Source: Epiperipatus broadwayi
Lineage: Eukaryota > Onychophora > Udeonychophora > Euonychophora > Peripatidae
Reading direction: 5' to 3'
Assembly: GCA_028023455.1 (NCBI GenBank)
Contig: JAQFVV010007218.1
Location: forward strand, 62,001-126,000
DNA: 64,000 bases
Shown: one piece after another, positions 24,189 through 36,512 of the stretch
Numbering within the stretch: the stretch's first letter is position 1
Layout of the letters: the number at the start of each line of letters is the position of its first letter
Made by a program: the position numbers and the translations under genes
The notes under the pieces: model-generated
The model's database searches: none
What the model was told of the DNA's origin: nothing
The model's input: the letters and a program-made list of their open reading frames with translations, nothing else

Positions 24189-24417
24189 TTTTTTTTTTTA
24201 AAGATGATTATTGTATTAAGTATTTCATTAATTTATTTTTTTAAGATGATTATAAAAAGCACAATAAATTACAAATTCCAAACGATTGTATTTAAAAAAT
24301 TTAATATCAATGTAATAAACAATATAAATACATTATGAAGTAATACTCGTATCGAACACGTTTTGAGATTACACCGCCATTATCTCAGTTTGCACATAAA
24401 GTTTAATATTATATCCA

Positions 24418-27340
24418 TTTGAACACATTTTTCGCACAGTTACTATTCCGTTGCTTTGAAAATAGTTCAGTCCGTCCTCTACTGTCTTTGGACATTCGAA
24501 ATTTTACATTCCGATCAAATAATTGACCAACTACTTGAACGAAAATTGTACCGCCAACACAAAAAAATCTCTACAATGTTCGAAACGTGCTAACGGTTTC
24601 TACTTTATAATATATGTAAAAGAAATAATTCATTATATCTTATGAATGGCCTTTATAAGGAAATTTTATTTTCTCTAGTTATCATGAATGTATATTGGAT
24701 TTCTTAATATATTTTTTACTTAACAAGTAATACGCGTGTTCGATAAGGAATTTTATAAAAAAAAAAACCAAATCATTCGCCCGTAAAATGGAATAATTAA
24801 CCAAAAAAAAAAAAAAAAACGCCCGGGGGAGAGAGCTAAAGAATGATAAAAATATTTTTATCCCGTTTAGATTGTAAGTGGCAGGAATTTTAACTTTAAA
24901 TTTACATAACTTGCATAGCACCATATACATAAATAATATACATTATTACAAAATTATAAATTATTATAAATTTATTATAAAGTGAATAATAAAAACATGA
25001 TAATTCAATCAAAATACAAAAATAAACAAAATGTATTAATTATACAATACATAATCCATATAAAAATATATAAAATATACACTAGATAAAGATATATAAT
25101 TTTCGAGTCATTTTTAATTTAAGCGCTGTTTTATAAATATTCTCACAGTTAACTTTAATTGTGAATCGTACAATTATTTTTACTTATTTTCCTTTTATTA
25201 GATTCTTTAATTTATGTAGTTTAATTAAAGGTTTAATATTTTTTTACAAACTATTTTATAGTAATGAATATATAAGGCAGATTTATAAACTATTAATACC
25301 ATTATATTTTTCGCTTTTTCTTATATATATATGCACACACATATAAATAATACACCGTTTCGTACTATAACAATATATAGAGAATTAAACTTATGCAGGT
25401 TTTAAAATCTTAAAAGCTATAATAACCTTAAAATATACAAAAAATGAGAGAGAATAAAAAAGTTGGACTTACTTGAAATAAGAAATTTCAACTAAAGTAT
25501 ATTACGAAACAATGCATTGTTATTACAAATAATCTATTGTTTAAATTCTATTCATTAGTTATTATTATTTAAATTGTTTTAGTGTATTAAATTTTTTACG
25601 TGGATATAAATGTCATTAAGTAACCTGTAAAAATTCCACGCAGGATATAGAGTCATTAGAACCTAATTTTGCAAATGTAGCCATATATTTGAATATCAGA
25701 AACAGCAAAATTATTTTAAATATATATGACTATAATGAAGAAAAGTAAAATACAACTACCGTACAAAAAGCCGCATACCATATGTTATAAAAATTTGCCA
25801 TACAAATGCTGAAAGGTATTAATTTACTTTATTTCTCTTTTTTCCACGTATTGCGTTTTTAGATGTCCTTAAAAATTTCATTTCTCCAATACATTCTTGA
25901 AACAAATATATGAAAGTGTGTGTAATTGTTTGATAATAAACGAGGAATATTTTCAAATTTTTCACATACATATTCATGGTCTGTGTTAAGAGTTGCACTT
26001 GCGCAACATTAGTAATGCTATAGTTACTCTTTATATATAGTGCTATGAAGTATTTACTATTACTTACAGCTGTTATTAGAACTTTTCAGTTACTTCCGGG
26101 ATTGAACTACTTATGTTAATGGTAATATTGTATTGTATATTTATCATGAAGTAATTTAAACTTATGATTATACATGGATGAATAATATGTCTTGTAAAAG
26201 CTGCTAAATTTTCAGCTTGTTTACGAAGAGGCATTGAAAAAGAAACATTTTCCAAATGTCGGTAAAATCAATGATAAACAGCTATAATATTGCAGCCAAA
26301 CGATTCCAACATTGTTTTTTCCATATAGATTCTGCTTATGTTCCCATGGATTTGGAAAACTGCTTCTAAGTATTGAAGAATTATAAAACACTTTCATAGT
26401 TGGTTTGTTATTTTTTAGATTTAGTTAATTATTAATAGAAGTAAAATAAAAAAATGAATTTTAGGAATGAGTACTTAAAGTGAAAAAGAAGGAAAGTGGA
26501 ATTATTACTTATATGAACCTTTTAACAAAAAAAAAATATTGTTATATTGCAAACAGAGATTTATTTAGAAAGTACATATTTAACGGCGTGATTACAAATT
26601 AGGATTTATACAGTAGATAGTTGTAAAATAAATATTATAAATAAAGAGAATACTAAAAGTAATACATGCCGTTTTGATGAAATAATATTACAACAGGAAT
26701 TCAATATAATAAAAAAGAGAGCAGAATACAATCATTATTTTAATAATAAATTAAAGAATATATAATTTAATAGAAAATAAATAAAATAATAAAGTAGAAA
26801 AACAATTATGAAGATTTTAAAGTAAATGAAAAAGTATTTATTGTCGTCCCGCAATAGTAAAATATACCGAAAAAAATTTATAAATGAATAACAAACTTCA
26901 AACGTAATTCATTAAAATATCTTCCCTGTTGTTTATAAGGATTTATTATAAGCATAAACGCTTAAAATACAATTGTAATATTTATCAATGAAACAAATAT
27001 AAAATGCACATATATATTATACATTGTTATATCTTCCTTTGCTAGCGCTGGCGAAGTATAACTTCTACATGTCAAGCAGCTATGAATGGAAACGATGTCA
27101 AGTGTGCTCGTAAATTCATTTACCTATTTTAATGATATAGACCATTTTCTTCAGTGGATTAGTTTAACTTGTTGTTGATTCTGTTGGAGTCATTTAAGAG
27201 GCAGCTAACTCAAAAGTAGCTTTATTTATGAAATGTGTAAAGTAGTATGTTGACTAGCTTCTAGCCGTTAATAGCAAAATCCGTCTCATTCTTTCCCTCC
27301 ACTTGTATTCCAAGACTGAAGTGAGATCTCTGTATTATTC
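24418..27340. other. Unassigned AT-rich stretch outside the palindrome
   Basis: No gene supported. It contains an A tract directly followed by CGCCCGGGGG near 24803-24830 and many simple A/T runs. Apparent frames are short and compositionally biased. Confidence 0.5.
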
Positions 27341-28400
27341 TTAAGAGTTTTTGGCAAAGAAAGTTGTTAGTAACATTGATGCTTTGTCAAAATGAAGATC
27401 AGCCATAACCATAGGGGTGACCTTTGTTTCTATAATCTCATATTTGTTAGATCTGAAGGTGGTTAATTTAAAAATAGGTATTTTGATTTGATTAGCCTGC
27501 TTATAGAAAAACCTTAAATCCTTGTAGGTTGAACAATTTTCACAACTGACCTCATCAAACCTTTCTATTGTGCCAATTTTAGTATTATGATTTTTTTCTT
27601 TCTCTCTTATATGCCATGGAGAAAAAAATGTCTCCTAGTTAATAAGGAATTAGTAAGCACACATTTGAATTGAAAACATTTCATCCAATAATAATGTTAT
27701 CTATCAATTTTTTGAGATTAATGACAAAAGAATTAATTACTGATGAAGCAAAACTTAGTTGTTCCATATCTGGGGAAAATTGTGATTTTGTCAACTGTAT
27801 TAAATGTTGTGTTTATTCATCAGATAATATCAACACAAATGGGAGAAACATGGATTACATAATTATTTGTTAATCTAAAATATGTATTTCTGATAACTCA
27901 CTATCATACCTCCAACTTTTGCTATTGGTGAAATATAGTTTTTAATTGCTGTCCAATTATTGAAGAAAGGGATTTCAGGTGCCTTTATAAGTTTGTCTAC
28001 CAATACAGCGTTACTGTAACAGTATGTCTCATGAGTTGATACGGAATCCTTCTGGATATACACTGATAGCATGTCCCATGCTTGATTAAGGATCTAGCAG
28101 CGTCCAAATAAATTGACTTTTCACCCATGGCCAATATAGATAATGATGCACAGCACATGTGATTGCTTTCATTATTGATAGGGATGTGGCTACAAATTAC
28201 TATCAGAATTTAATAGCAGGATTGATGTTGATCACTGTATGGCAACAACATTTAGGAAAATTCATGCTAGAGGTGGAAACAGCTAGAATGTAAATTAGAT
28301 ACAAGGCTAGCGTGTACAAAACATTTGTAATTGTTATAATACCTAAGTCATGCTGTCATAGTACAGTTAGAAATGTTAGGTAAACCTAGAAGTCTCACGT
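27341..28400 (-). pseudogene. Unidentified decayed protein-coding region
   Basis: Over about 1 kb the minus strand shows successive long readable pieces in shifting frames. The first runs from about 28380 to 28205. The next begins near 28205 and contains HIPINNESNHMCC and LDAARSLIKHG. A shift near 28075 leads to 27875-28072 with YSNAVLVDKLIKAPEIPFF. The last, from about 27690 to the stop at 27341, contains LLTRRHFF, a shift in a T run near 27630, then IGTIERFDEVS and CENCSTYKDLRFFY. The composition is balanced, unlike random AT-rich frames. I do not recognise the family. A DNA transposon, an endogenised viral gene or a host gene relic are all possible. Confidence 0.45.
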
Positions 28401-28474
28401 TAAATTCTATACTAGAGCCAACATACCATCAGTAAATATTATTGTATATATATATTTGTAAATGTATTACATAT

Positions 28475-28911
28475 TGTAACGGTCATATTTGTATAATCAT
28501 TCAACAAACCCAAGGCTGATCATTATATGAGGGGTTGAAAACTCGAATCAGATCACACCACAGTTCCTCCACAAATGCTCCATGACTTATTACCCTATGA
28601 ATGACACATATGAGGCCACACTCGGAGTTTCTTAATTCGCTTGTAGTAGCAAAGGGTGGAGCAAGAGATTCAAGGACTAATAATTAAATTACCAATAATG
28701 TAACTAAACACACACACACACATCTACTGTTAGCTAGATAACGCATATATTAATTAACTAATACTATATTAAAGTAGATTTGGATACGCTATTACATATT
28801 AAAATAAATTATTATAAGCTTAAATACATGGACTGGGAGGGGTTTGAATAAGAAAAAGAAGACTACTATGATACATAGGGGAAACAGGATGATAGACAAA
28901 TAATACTGTTT

Positions 28912-28913
<2 letters not shown>
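28475..28913 (-). mobile_element. Solo LTR of an ATAT-targeting LTR retrotransposon
   Basis: A 439-bp segment starting TGTAACGG and ending TGTTTCA on the plus strand, so TG...CA on either strand. It is flanked by ATAT on both sides (28471-28474 and 28914-28917). Its ends resemble those of the large LTR at 37908 and 59089 (TGTAAYGG ... CATTTCA), and an internal stretch (TTATGGATGACAT against CTATGAATGACAC) is similar. This suggests a diverged relative. No internal region is attached, as expected after recombination between two LTRs. Confidence 0.55.

Positions 28914-28968
<55 letters not shown>
28914..28968. repeat. (TA)n microsatellite
   Basis: About 27 TA units immediately next to the solo LTR. 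The same type of site hosts the two large LTR insertions in this window. Confidence 0.9.
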
Positions 28969-28972
<4 letters not shown>

Positions 28973-29340
28973 TTTGGGTGTAACCGATGCTTCTTTATTT
29001 TGAAGGTTGTTTTGTTAACATTAATTTAGTTCAAAATTTTCCTCCTAAAATGCATTAAATTTAATATAAAATTATTTAAACAGCAGTAATTTTATACTAC
29101 AACAAAAGTTTGAATAAATTTTTACTATTTAATACATAATAAAATATCACTACAAATGCTTGAAACAAAAATCGTTTATTTATAATGTAAATGTAATAAA
29201 GATTTAAAGCGTCACTCACATAAACAATCAAATTTAGATTAGTTGATGTGTTAAGATGGTTTTCTAAATAGTTATTAATAATTTGTATGAATCAAGAGGA
29301 GGGAATAAATACATTATACATTAAATATAATTTTAATTAG

Positions 29341-29513
29341 TAAGAAATTGGCTGATGAAAATCAAATCGATTGGGGAAGTAAAATGGTAGCTCTAGGATA
29401 TTTATTAGAGGAAGTTAGCATAAGAAACTATTTAAGCAGAATTGCATGTGTGTGTGAGGTAGGTGTACTGGGTGCAGGTAAAATTTTAATTATAAAAATA
29501 ACTATTAATTATT
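29341..29513 (+). other. Candidate isolated coding exon
   Basis: An open stretch containing LADENQIDWGSKMVALGYLLEEV with balanced composition. It is followed at 29457 by GAG|GTAGGT, a reasonable splice donor, and preceded by TTTTAATTAG, a weak acceptor. It could be an exon of a host gene with large introns, a decayed gene or chance. The WG pair followed by a hydrophobic helix is loosely reminiscent of a BH1-like segment, but I do not claim it. Confidence 0.2.
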
Positions 29514-31500
29514 AGGTGTGTATGGTAACGTTGAAAAGCTAATTGAAAGAACCATTATTTTGTATTAATATCATATTCATATCAGTTAGTTCTCATTCAA
29601 AATCTTGAGTTTAAATTCAGCCTACTATGTAATTTTTTACTTAATCAAAATTTTCATTTTGTTCTCGCAAGCGGTTTTTCACTAAGTGCTGGAAAAGGCC
29701 TAACAAAAAACACATGATTTTTGTCTGAATGTGAATAATTACTTTTGAAAACAATAGTAAATAACCAATTAAAAGTAGAATATATAGTTTAATTGGCAGA
29801 AGGCATCATTTGAATATTGATTGACAGCGGGGTACCATAAACCTCAGCCATTTTCTATGAAAGGGTTTTTTTCGTTTTGATCAGTGTACTCCAGTTGGGG
29901 TTTAAAACCAAGTTTTATTATCTTTCCTATATCAATTTCTCATTGAAAAGTTGTAACAAATATTATATTATTGTGAAAATGTGGTAGGTGCTTACATCAA
30001 ACATTTATTAATTCTTCCTGAAGTTAATCATCATTATGATTCTTTATACGACGATCATCGCTTCAAGTAAACGGAAATTAATGCAACGTCAACCGAAGAC
30101 AAAATTTTACTTCAAGAAAATATGGAATCCATAAATTTAATGAATGTTTTAATTATGCAATTCTAATGATGGACAAATATTATTAATATTTATGTTACAA
30201 AAATGTTAAAAACAAAATAATTATTATAAAAGAAAAATGTGGAACTGAACTATGATATAAATGAATATGCAAATCCCGCCTAAAATGTCGTCTGCATCGT
30301 TAATATTTGAAAAAGCTGGTCTATCAATGAAAATTATATGGTTATTATGTGAAAGAGTATTTATATGTTTATTATACTGAGATATCACACACCCTCAAGA
30401 ATTTCCAGGAATATAGTGCTATAATTTAGGTAAAAATACCTCAAGAATAATTCGTTGTGAAAGGAATACTTATTAGTGACAAATTAAAATAAAGCTGGTT
30501 AAATCATACTACAATTGTAAATAAAATGCTATATTAAGAAAACTAAACTACCTGATAGGAATTAAATCAATGTTAAAATATTATCGACCTAAACATCATA
30601 TTAAATTTGGATAATGAGAATGTTAAAGAAACACCGTCTGGATTGTTTTCTGGCGCGTGACTCAAGAGAATATAATAGTGTAATACCAAATATCAATAAG
30701 GAACCAAAAACATGCTACCCTCATAAACACATCAATCTATTGGATTAATTAATAAAATGTCCTTTTCAAATTGCCATGGATTAATTTTAGGATAATGTGT
30801 GTACACAGCACTATTATGGTGTAATTTCCACAGCAGGAATATAAAAGAAACGTCGGCTGACTGTGCTAAACAGAGACTTAAGTATATATTTCTATTAACT
30901 GTTATCTTTTTATATACCATTCGTTTAATACATTATAGTACCATTTATTATAGTATAAGTTAAGTGTTAGCGAAATATTTACTTCTTTAAAGTTAAATAA
31001 TCAGAGTAGTTTTAAAATATGCCTCCTTTTGAATGATTAAAATATTGCTTTACCCTAATGATAAGAAAGAGAAATATGAATGAAAGGATATAAAATGTAA
31101 GATGTTTTTAGAACGGGTTATTACTGTAAAATTTAATTATAATGAAATTGATATGTTTTTATCTTTGAATGCATGTTGTTGAGAAAAAGAGATAGCCGTG
31201 TCCCAGTCGAGAAAAATTTATTACGAACGATGCGCAGTTCTTATTTTAATTATAAAGATCTAAATTGATTCAATGTTTAAGCTATTTAAGCTTATAAAAT
31301 TTTTAGCTAGTGCATCAGTGCAATATTTTGTGTAGAAATTATGTTTAAATTCTCATATATGTGTGTGGATTGATGAGTGACCCTGATACATTTGAGGTTG
31401 GTAGAGTTATCACCACCTAGCGAGTGGAGCTGGAGCATGGCTTGCTCATTAAGTAGTTACTATAATTTAAATTAGTTAGAAGTTGTGGATGAATTTCCCA
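29514..31500. other. Unassigned AT-rich stretch
   Basis: No gene or clear repeat found. Confidence 0.5.
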
Positions 31501-31503
31501 CCT

Positions 31504-31836
31504 TATGTTCATGTTACATCTTAAGATGATTTCGGTGTTAATGGTTATTGTGCTTTGTGCAAGCACATTCCTCTTTATATGCCTAGAGTCCTAGCATATC
31601 TCAGCCCTTGTGAAAAAGATATCTCTAGTTTTATGGTTTATTGCCAACACATATTGATTCCGAATTCTCTTTCCTTACGGGTATATAAGAATATTAAGTG
31701 TAGATGTTGCTAATATTTTGCTGGTACGGTCATAGAATCAGTTCATTGTTTCTTTATATCATGTAAGAGTTAAAACAATCTCTTATCGTGATATATTACG
31801 CCCAGTTCAGCCTTATATATCTGATTAAAAGCCAAT
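31504..31836 (+). pseudogene. Unidentified cysteine-rich decayed coding region
   Basis: One frame reads well across about 250 bp: NGYCALCKHIPLYMPRVLAY, then a segment with SPCEKD and VYCQH, then KCRCC. An in-frame TAA at about 31711 interrupts it. Reading then continues through VIESVHCFFISCKS to another stop, and a +1 shift allows about a dozen more sensible residues. The paired cysteines (CALC, CRCC, HCFFISC) suggest zinc binding. There is no start codon in frame. I do not recognise the family. Confidence 0.4.
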
Positions 31837-31896
31837 AAAAACTATAGAATGTGAATTCAAATTTATAAAATAAAAATATATTTAATGCTGTGATAA

Positions 31897-32130
31897 GCGG
31901 TGTGCATCGAATTTCCAGATTATATCAAAACAGATCTCCGCTGGACTGGTAAGCTATATAAAATGATATTCTTGTTGGAGACATTGAATATGATCCACGA
32001 GCAGGTGGGTACAAGCGCGACCCGGTTAAGAGCTAATTCTTTGACGTTTGAACAGTTAACTATAGATGCAAGGTTAAACAAATTCAATACAGCAGTTAAA
32101 ATTTTAAAAGAGTTTGTTAAGGCATATTAA
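31897..32130 (+). pseudogene. Unidentified coding fragment, same frame as the upstream cysteine-rich piece
   Basis: A 77-codon stretch ending in TAA with balanced composition (IEFPDYIKTDLRWTG, then a helix-like LETLNMIHEQVG segment). It opens after a stop without a plausible ATG. It is in the same frame as the piece at 31504-31836 and may be the C-terminal end of that gene or a terminal exon. No family recognised. Confidence 0.3.
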
Positions 32131-33539
32131 GTTGCTCAAACTGATACCGAATTTATAAGTTGAATTTTTAACTAAAATAGTTATTTACGACCAGTATCGT
32201 AACCCTATGTATATGAATATAATCTATAATTAGATTTAAAGAAATAAAAATTTTATTGGAGCTTAAAATAGATTATAGTAAATTAAGAATAGTTCATTAT
32301 AGTATTAAATACGTTTGTAGATTATTGATAGTCGGAACAGTACTTTCATCTGTGAGAAAAAAACAATAATTCTGTAGCAATTGTGAATCCTATCTTGTAA
32401 TAAATATGAGAATGTTTTAATATTTGCATTTTGTTGCTACTCGAGAAAAGGGAGAGCTACAGAGATGTATAAATAATGTAAATATATTCAATTATTACTG
32501 TTAATAAAATGTTATAATTTTAAATAAATACTTGTCTGCGTCTCACTGTTTTGTAAATCCTACAAATTCCAGAAATCCAATCGCAATCTTAACCACAATA
32601 CAATCACCATCAGAAATCATACTTCATTACAATAATATTTGAATTTATTATACTTTATTTACTTAGAAGTGCGTTATAATGAAGAATGTGGACATTGTCT
32701 CGGTTAGACTAAGCCAAGGTCGATTATAACTATAATCACTCGGAGAGTATTCATAAATCACAAATAATTTCTTTTCAGTATTATGCTTTCACTCATTGCT
32801 GCTCTAAAACCCTGAGATGAAATATCATAGAGTAGAAGAGAATTGGCAAATCGGGACTTACCTGAGAACAAATCAGAGAAGTTTAATGGTAGTTGTTAAT
32901 ATTAGCAAAACTAGAATGTAATTGACAGCATAGTAGAGAGATGGACTGTGATGACGGTGTTGATGGGCCAGGAAATGATTTAGGTTTAATCAAATTTTAC
33001 TTGTGATTTTGATGTGAGATAGATGGGAAAGAGAGCTGAAAAATTTAGTGTTTAGTGGAGAGTTGAGTCGCGACTATACTCCTCTGCAATAGATATAATA
33101 AATTACAAATTATTGTTATTAATATCGTTCTCAGTGTTTATTTGTTAGAAATTTTATTTATTCACGCATTGATCCAGTATTACTGTAGATTATTAGATCC
33201 ATTATTAACCAATAATAAAGTAGTAGATAATGTTTACATTAGAGTTGCAATTTGGCGTCCTGGCATTTTATAATATGTTGTCACATCTCAGTCGATTCCG
33301 CGGCCATCCACTCTGTAGGTTGCGTGTGTGTGTGGAAGGCGGAAAAGTAGTCTGTAGGAAAAAGTGTGTGGTTACCATATATACATAAAATCACCCCGCA
33401 TGGTTATGATATCCACTACCGCCCTTTGTGAACTAATATGTAAATACATTAGAGTTCATATTTCGAAATAGCCAGCTCATGTGATGTGATGTGATGCACT
33501 GTGACTTTCTTCTTATACAGAGTCAGAAATCTCTCAGCA
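32131..33539. other. Unassigned AT-rich stretch
   Basis: No gene found. There is a small GC-richer patch with (GT)n near 33295-33345 and a short (TGATG)n run at 33479-33501. Confidence 0.5.
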
Positions 33540-33960
33540 GCTAAGCATAGCCAAACATGTTATCCACTTTATCTTCTTTTTCCATTCCCACCCTACGTTT
33601 TTCCATAATCCCATCCATCACACTTCCACAAAATTATCTTTGTCAACTAGATGGCCTTCATATCTAAATCCCCCTTATCTTTTCCCAAACCCAACATAAA
33701 AAGCAACAACTCACTTTCTGTATAATTACTTTATTCATATTTAATCTTCCATAACTTCATTATTTGTACCCTTTCTGCTTCCAAGCTTTTACATTGAATT
33801 AACAGATGTTTAATATTCATTATGTTTTCCTTATACAACATGCACACCAAATCACCCATATTTTACCATTTACATGTATATTCTTTTGTTGCTAAAGATC
33901 ACATTCTAGCCTTAAAATGCCTAATTATTATAACTTTCTACTTGTTCAATTTCCACTAGG
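33540..33960 (-). pseudogene. Decayed C-terminal end of a non-LTR retrotransposon ORF2
   Basis: On the minus strand, around 33850-33790, the reading DLVCMLYKENIMNIKHLLIQC fits a zinc motif of the C-X2-C-H-X4-C type with its second Cys changed to Tyr. It is followed by KSLEAERVQI. Downstream LLFMLGLGKDKGDLDMKAI and a Trp-containing helix follow, with stop codons between. This order is typical of the region after the RT in Jockey/CR1-like elements. Motif residues are partly lost and several stops are present. Confidence 0.45.
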
Positions 33961-35663
33961 ACTTAGTTTCGGCTTATTGAACTGCCACTTATTTTTATCT
34001 TCACATAAGGATGGTATTGACTTATTTTCTGTGTATTGAGTCTATTAATAAAGTAGTTTTATTATCTTAATCATGGCTGAAATATTTTTCCCACATGAAA
34101 ACAGTTTGTACTACAGTTATATATTAATTAAAATCTTCATATATAATATTTCTCTAGTATGCAATCAGTAATGATTAATGGCTAATCACGTCATATAATA
34201 TAAATATAAACATTGTCACAAACCACTAAATATTGTTATTTACAATTTTTTGAAACTCTAAAAAATATATGAATTGTTATAAAGGATTATTCAGATTGTT
34301 ACAATCTCTATATTCACTATTTTGGCTACACAAATGGAATAAATAAGAGATGACTCTTCAGTAAAAAGTCCCTTTTTTACGAGTCTAATTCTTCTGTCAT
34401 CTCTTAATCTCAATGGAATATTTTTTATGTATTTCAGACTTCAATTGTTTTCTGAAGTCCATTTATTCTGCATTATCATTTTTTTAGACTAAGATTGGAA
34501 TAATCTCATGGTAAACAATGGCTTGAATTTATTATGAATTTTGCATTAATTAGTCCTTAAAACCAATAAAACCTCACATGATTTTAGTTACTTATTGCTT
34601 GAAACACATCTGGGAATGTTGGATAGATCAGCTTTGGATAGGGGTTCGTTAAATACTATCATCTGCCATCATCTAGTTACTAAGGCTTACAATAGATTAC
34701 ATAGAGGTGCAATGAAAAAATTTAGTCCCAGTAAGAATTCTAGGTCAAATAGGGTTTTTTAGTTTGTAAATTATTTAAAATATATTAACATATTAAGATA
34801 TATGTTATTAGCATATGATTATTTATATATGCGAGCATGTACTCAAAACATCCACACCAATTAAATAAAGTAACATGTATATGTGCAGTGAAAATAAACT
34901 AACATGTATATACGCAATGAATTAACTTGTTTTAATTTATTTGATTGATTAGTTGTCCCTAACAAATTATTTTAAATTGCAATATTAGAAAAGTAAAATA
35001 AATAGTCGAATGGCATGCATAGTGTCCACGAAACAGGAATTTAAATGTCAGAAGTACCATGAATGAAATCCATCTGAGAACCTAAAAATCCAGAATCTGA
35101 CCATTTACTACTCCAGTAACCCATACAAGGCATTTCAATATTTAGAATTAGATTCCCATCTTAATGAAAAAATAATAGCATTCATAATGAATAATCAGAC
35201 ACATTACAGGATATTTTTTGATTTATCATTATAATTATGGATAATAATCGTAATAAACATTTACAAGTAAAAAATACGATATTTTAATTCCATTAATTAT
35301 ATATAGAGGGCAATGAATCCTTTATTGTTTAACTTCTCAAATTGAATTTTAAAAATATGCATAGAAAATTTTTAATTTCGTTTTTAATATGTAGTGATTT
35401 TTTATCATAACACCACAGAAAGAAACTGTGATTGTAGTTTTTTTTAATATAATTTAAGAATTTCTTAAATTATAGGTATGCACGTCAATTATTTAAAGAA
35501 AGTTTAATTACATAAAGAAGTTTAAAGAGAAGAATTTGAAGTCACTGTTTTTGACAACTACAACTAACACCTCTGCAACCTCATCACACAGAGCAATTTC
35601 ATTTTAAATATATTACATGTTGTCAGTTGTAAATAATCTATTTTATAAAATCAGTATTAAATA
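33961..35663. other. Unassigned AT-rich stretch
   Basis: No gene found. Around 34865-34920 a short phrase (AACATGTATAT-GCA-TGAA) occurs twice in tandem. Confidence 0.5.
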
Positions 35664-36512
35664 GGGTATATGAACAAAGACTTTCACATGACCCATCACT
35701 CTCCACACTATCTCATAACACTGATACACTTGAATACATATATAAGGAAAAGATAAATAATCACCAATATACGCATTTCATGCTAAACCAGCAATCATCA
35801 TTTGGTCCAGACTACCAACTCTACACTTATATGCTATAAGTGCTCAGATATATATTAAAATAGCCAATCCTCATACTTTAATGGACAGGTTTCAATCTAC
35901 TCCACACTCCAACTCTTCAACCGTCCATCCAATTGAAAATCTCATGAAGCAATGCTCAAAGGCCACCCTGAGACCGAGATTCTTGTCATGCCTATTTTGA
36001 CCTAAAGTCAATCTGACCCCTCATGTATAGGACATAATCCATTTAATACATATACAAGGGTTGAGCAGACATTTACTAGGTAATAACTGAAACACACAGG
36101 CTTATTATATATCTGTCTATATATGTAATATATTGGGTATATGAGCACAGACTTTCACATGACTCATAACTCTCCATACTATCTCATAACACTGATACAC
36201 TTGAACACATATATGTTGAAAAGATAAATAATCACCAATATACGCATTTCATGCTAAAAGAGCAATCATCAGTTGGTCCAGAGTTGGAGTGTGGAATAGA
36301 TTGAAACCTGTCCATTAAAGTATGAGGATTGGCTATATATATATCTGAGCACTTACAGCATATATATGTAGACATTGTAATCTGGACCAACTGATGATTG
36401 CTGGTTTAGCATAACAATGCTAGTATTTGTGATTATTTATATCTTTTCAACATATATGTGCTCAAGTGTATCAGTGTTTTGAGATAGTGTGGAGAGTGAT
36501 GGGTCATGTGAA
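35664..36512. repeat. Foldback repeat element with long inverted arms
   Basis: A unit of about 255 bp at 35664-35920 recurs inverted at about 36283-36512. A partial direct copy of its first 150 bp lies at 36133-36285. Shared landmarks are TCACATGACYCATMACTCTCC and GCTAAACCAGCAATCATCA. The 36133-36512 part alone can fold into a long hairpin. No coding sequence is present. It resembles a foldback or MITE-type element; clear target duplications were not found. Another copy begins near 63838. Confidence 0.7.

Larger units (their letters stand above)
13649..24417. repeat. Right arm of a giant inverted repeat
   Basis: This is the reverse complement of 1-10864. It begins directly at the edge of the assembly gap, so the true inner end of the palindrome is hidden. 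On the outer side the pairing reaches the first base of the window, and right-hand sequence after 24417 has no visible partner. The RTE coding frame is broken here by deletions the left arm lacks, while some short frames are longer here than on the left. Both arms have therefore diverged independently. Confidence 0.95.

Noticed and set aside
24682-24930. 82-codon minus-strand frame rich in Phe
   Set aside because: Driven by an A tract read as Phe codons; low complexity.
25161-25346. 61-codon plus-strand frame
   Set aside because: Low-complexity AT-rich sequence, no homology signal, no context.
27670-27873. 67-codon plus-strand frame
   Set aside because: Overlaps the more coherent minus-strand decayed gene; probably its antisense.
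28971-29340. Extension of the solo LTR beyond the (TA)n run
   Set aside because: No similarity to either LTR after 28970; the CA end and ATAT duplication fit a border at 28913.
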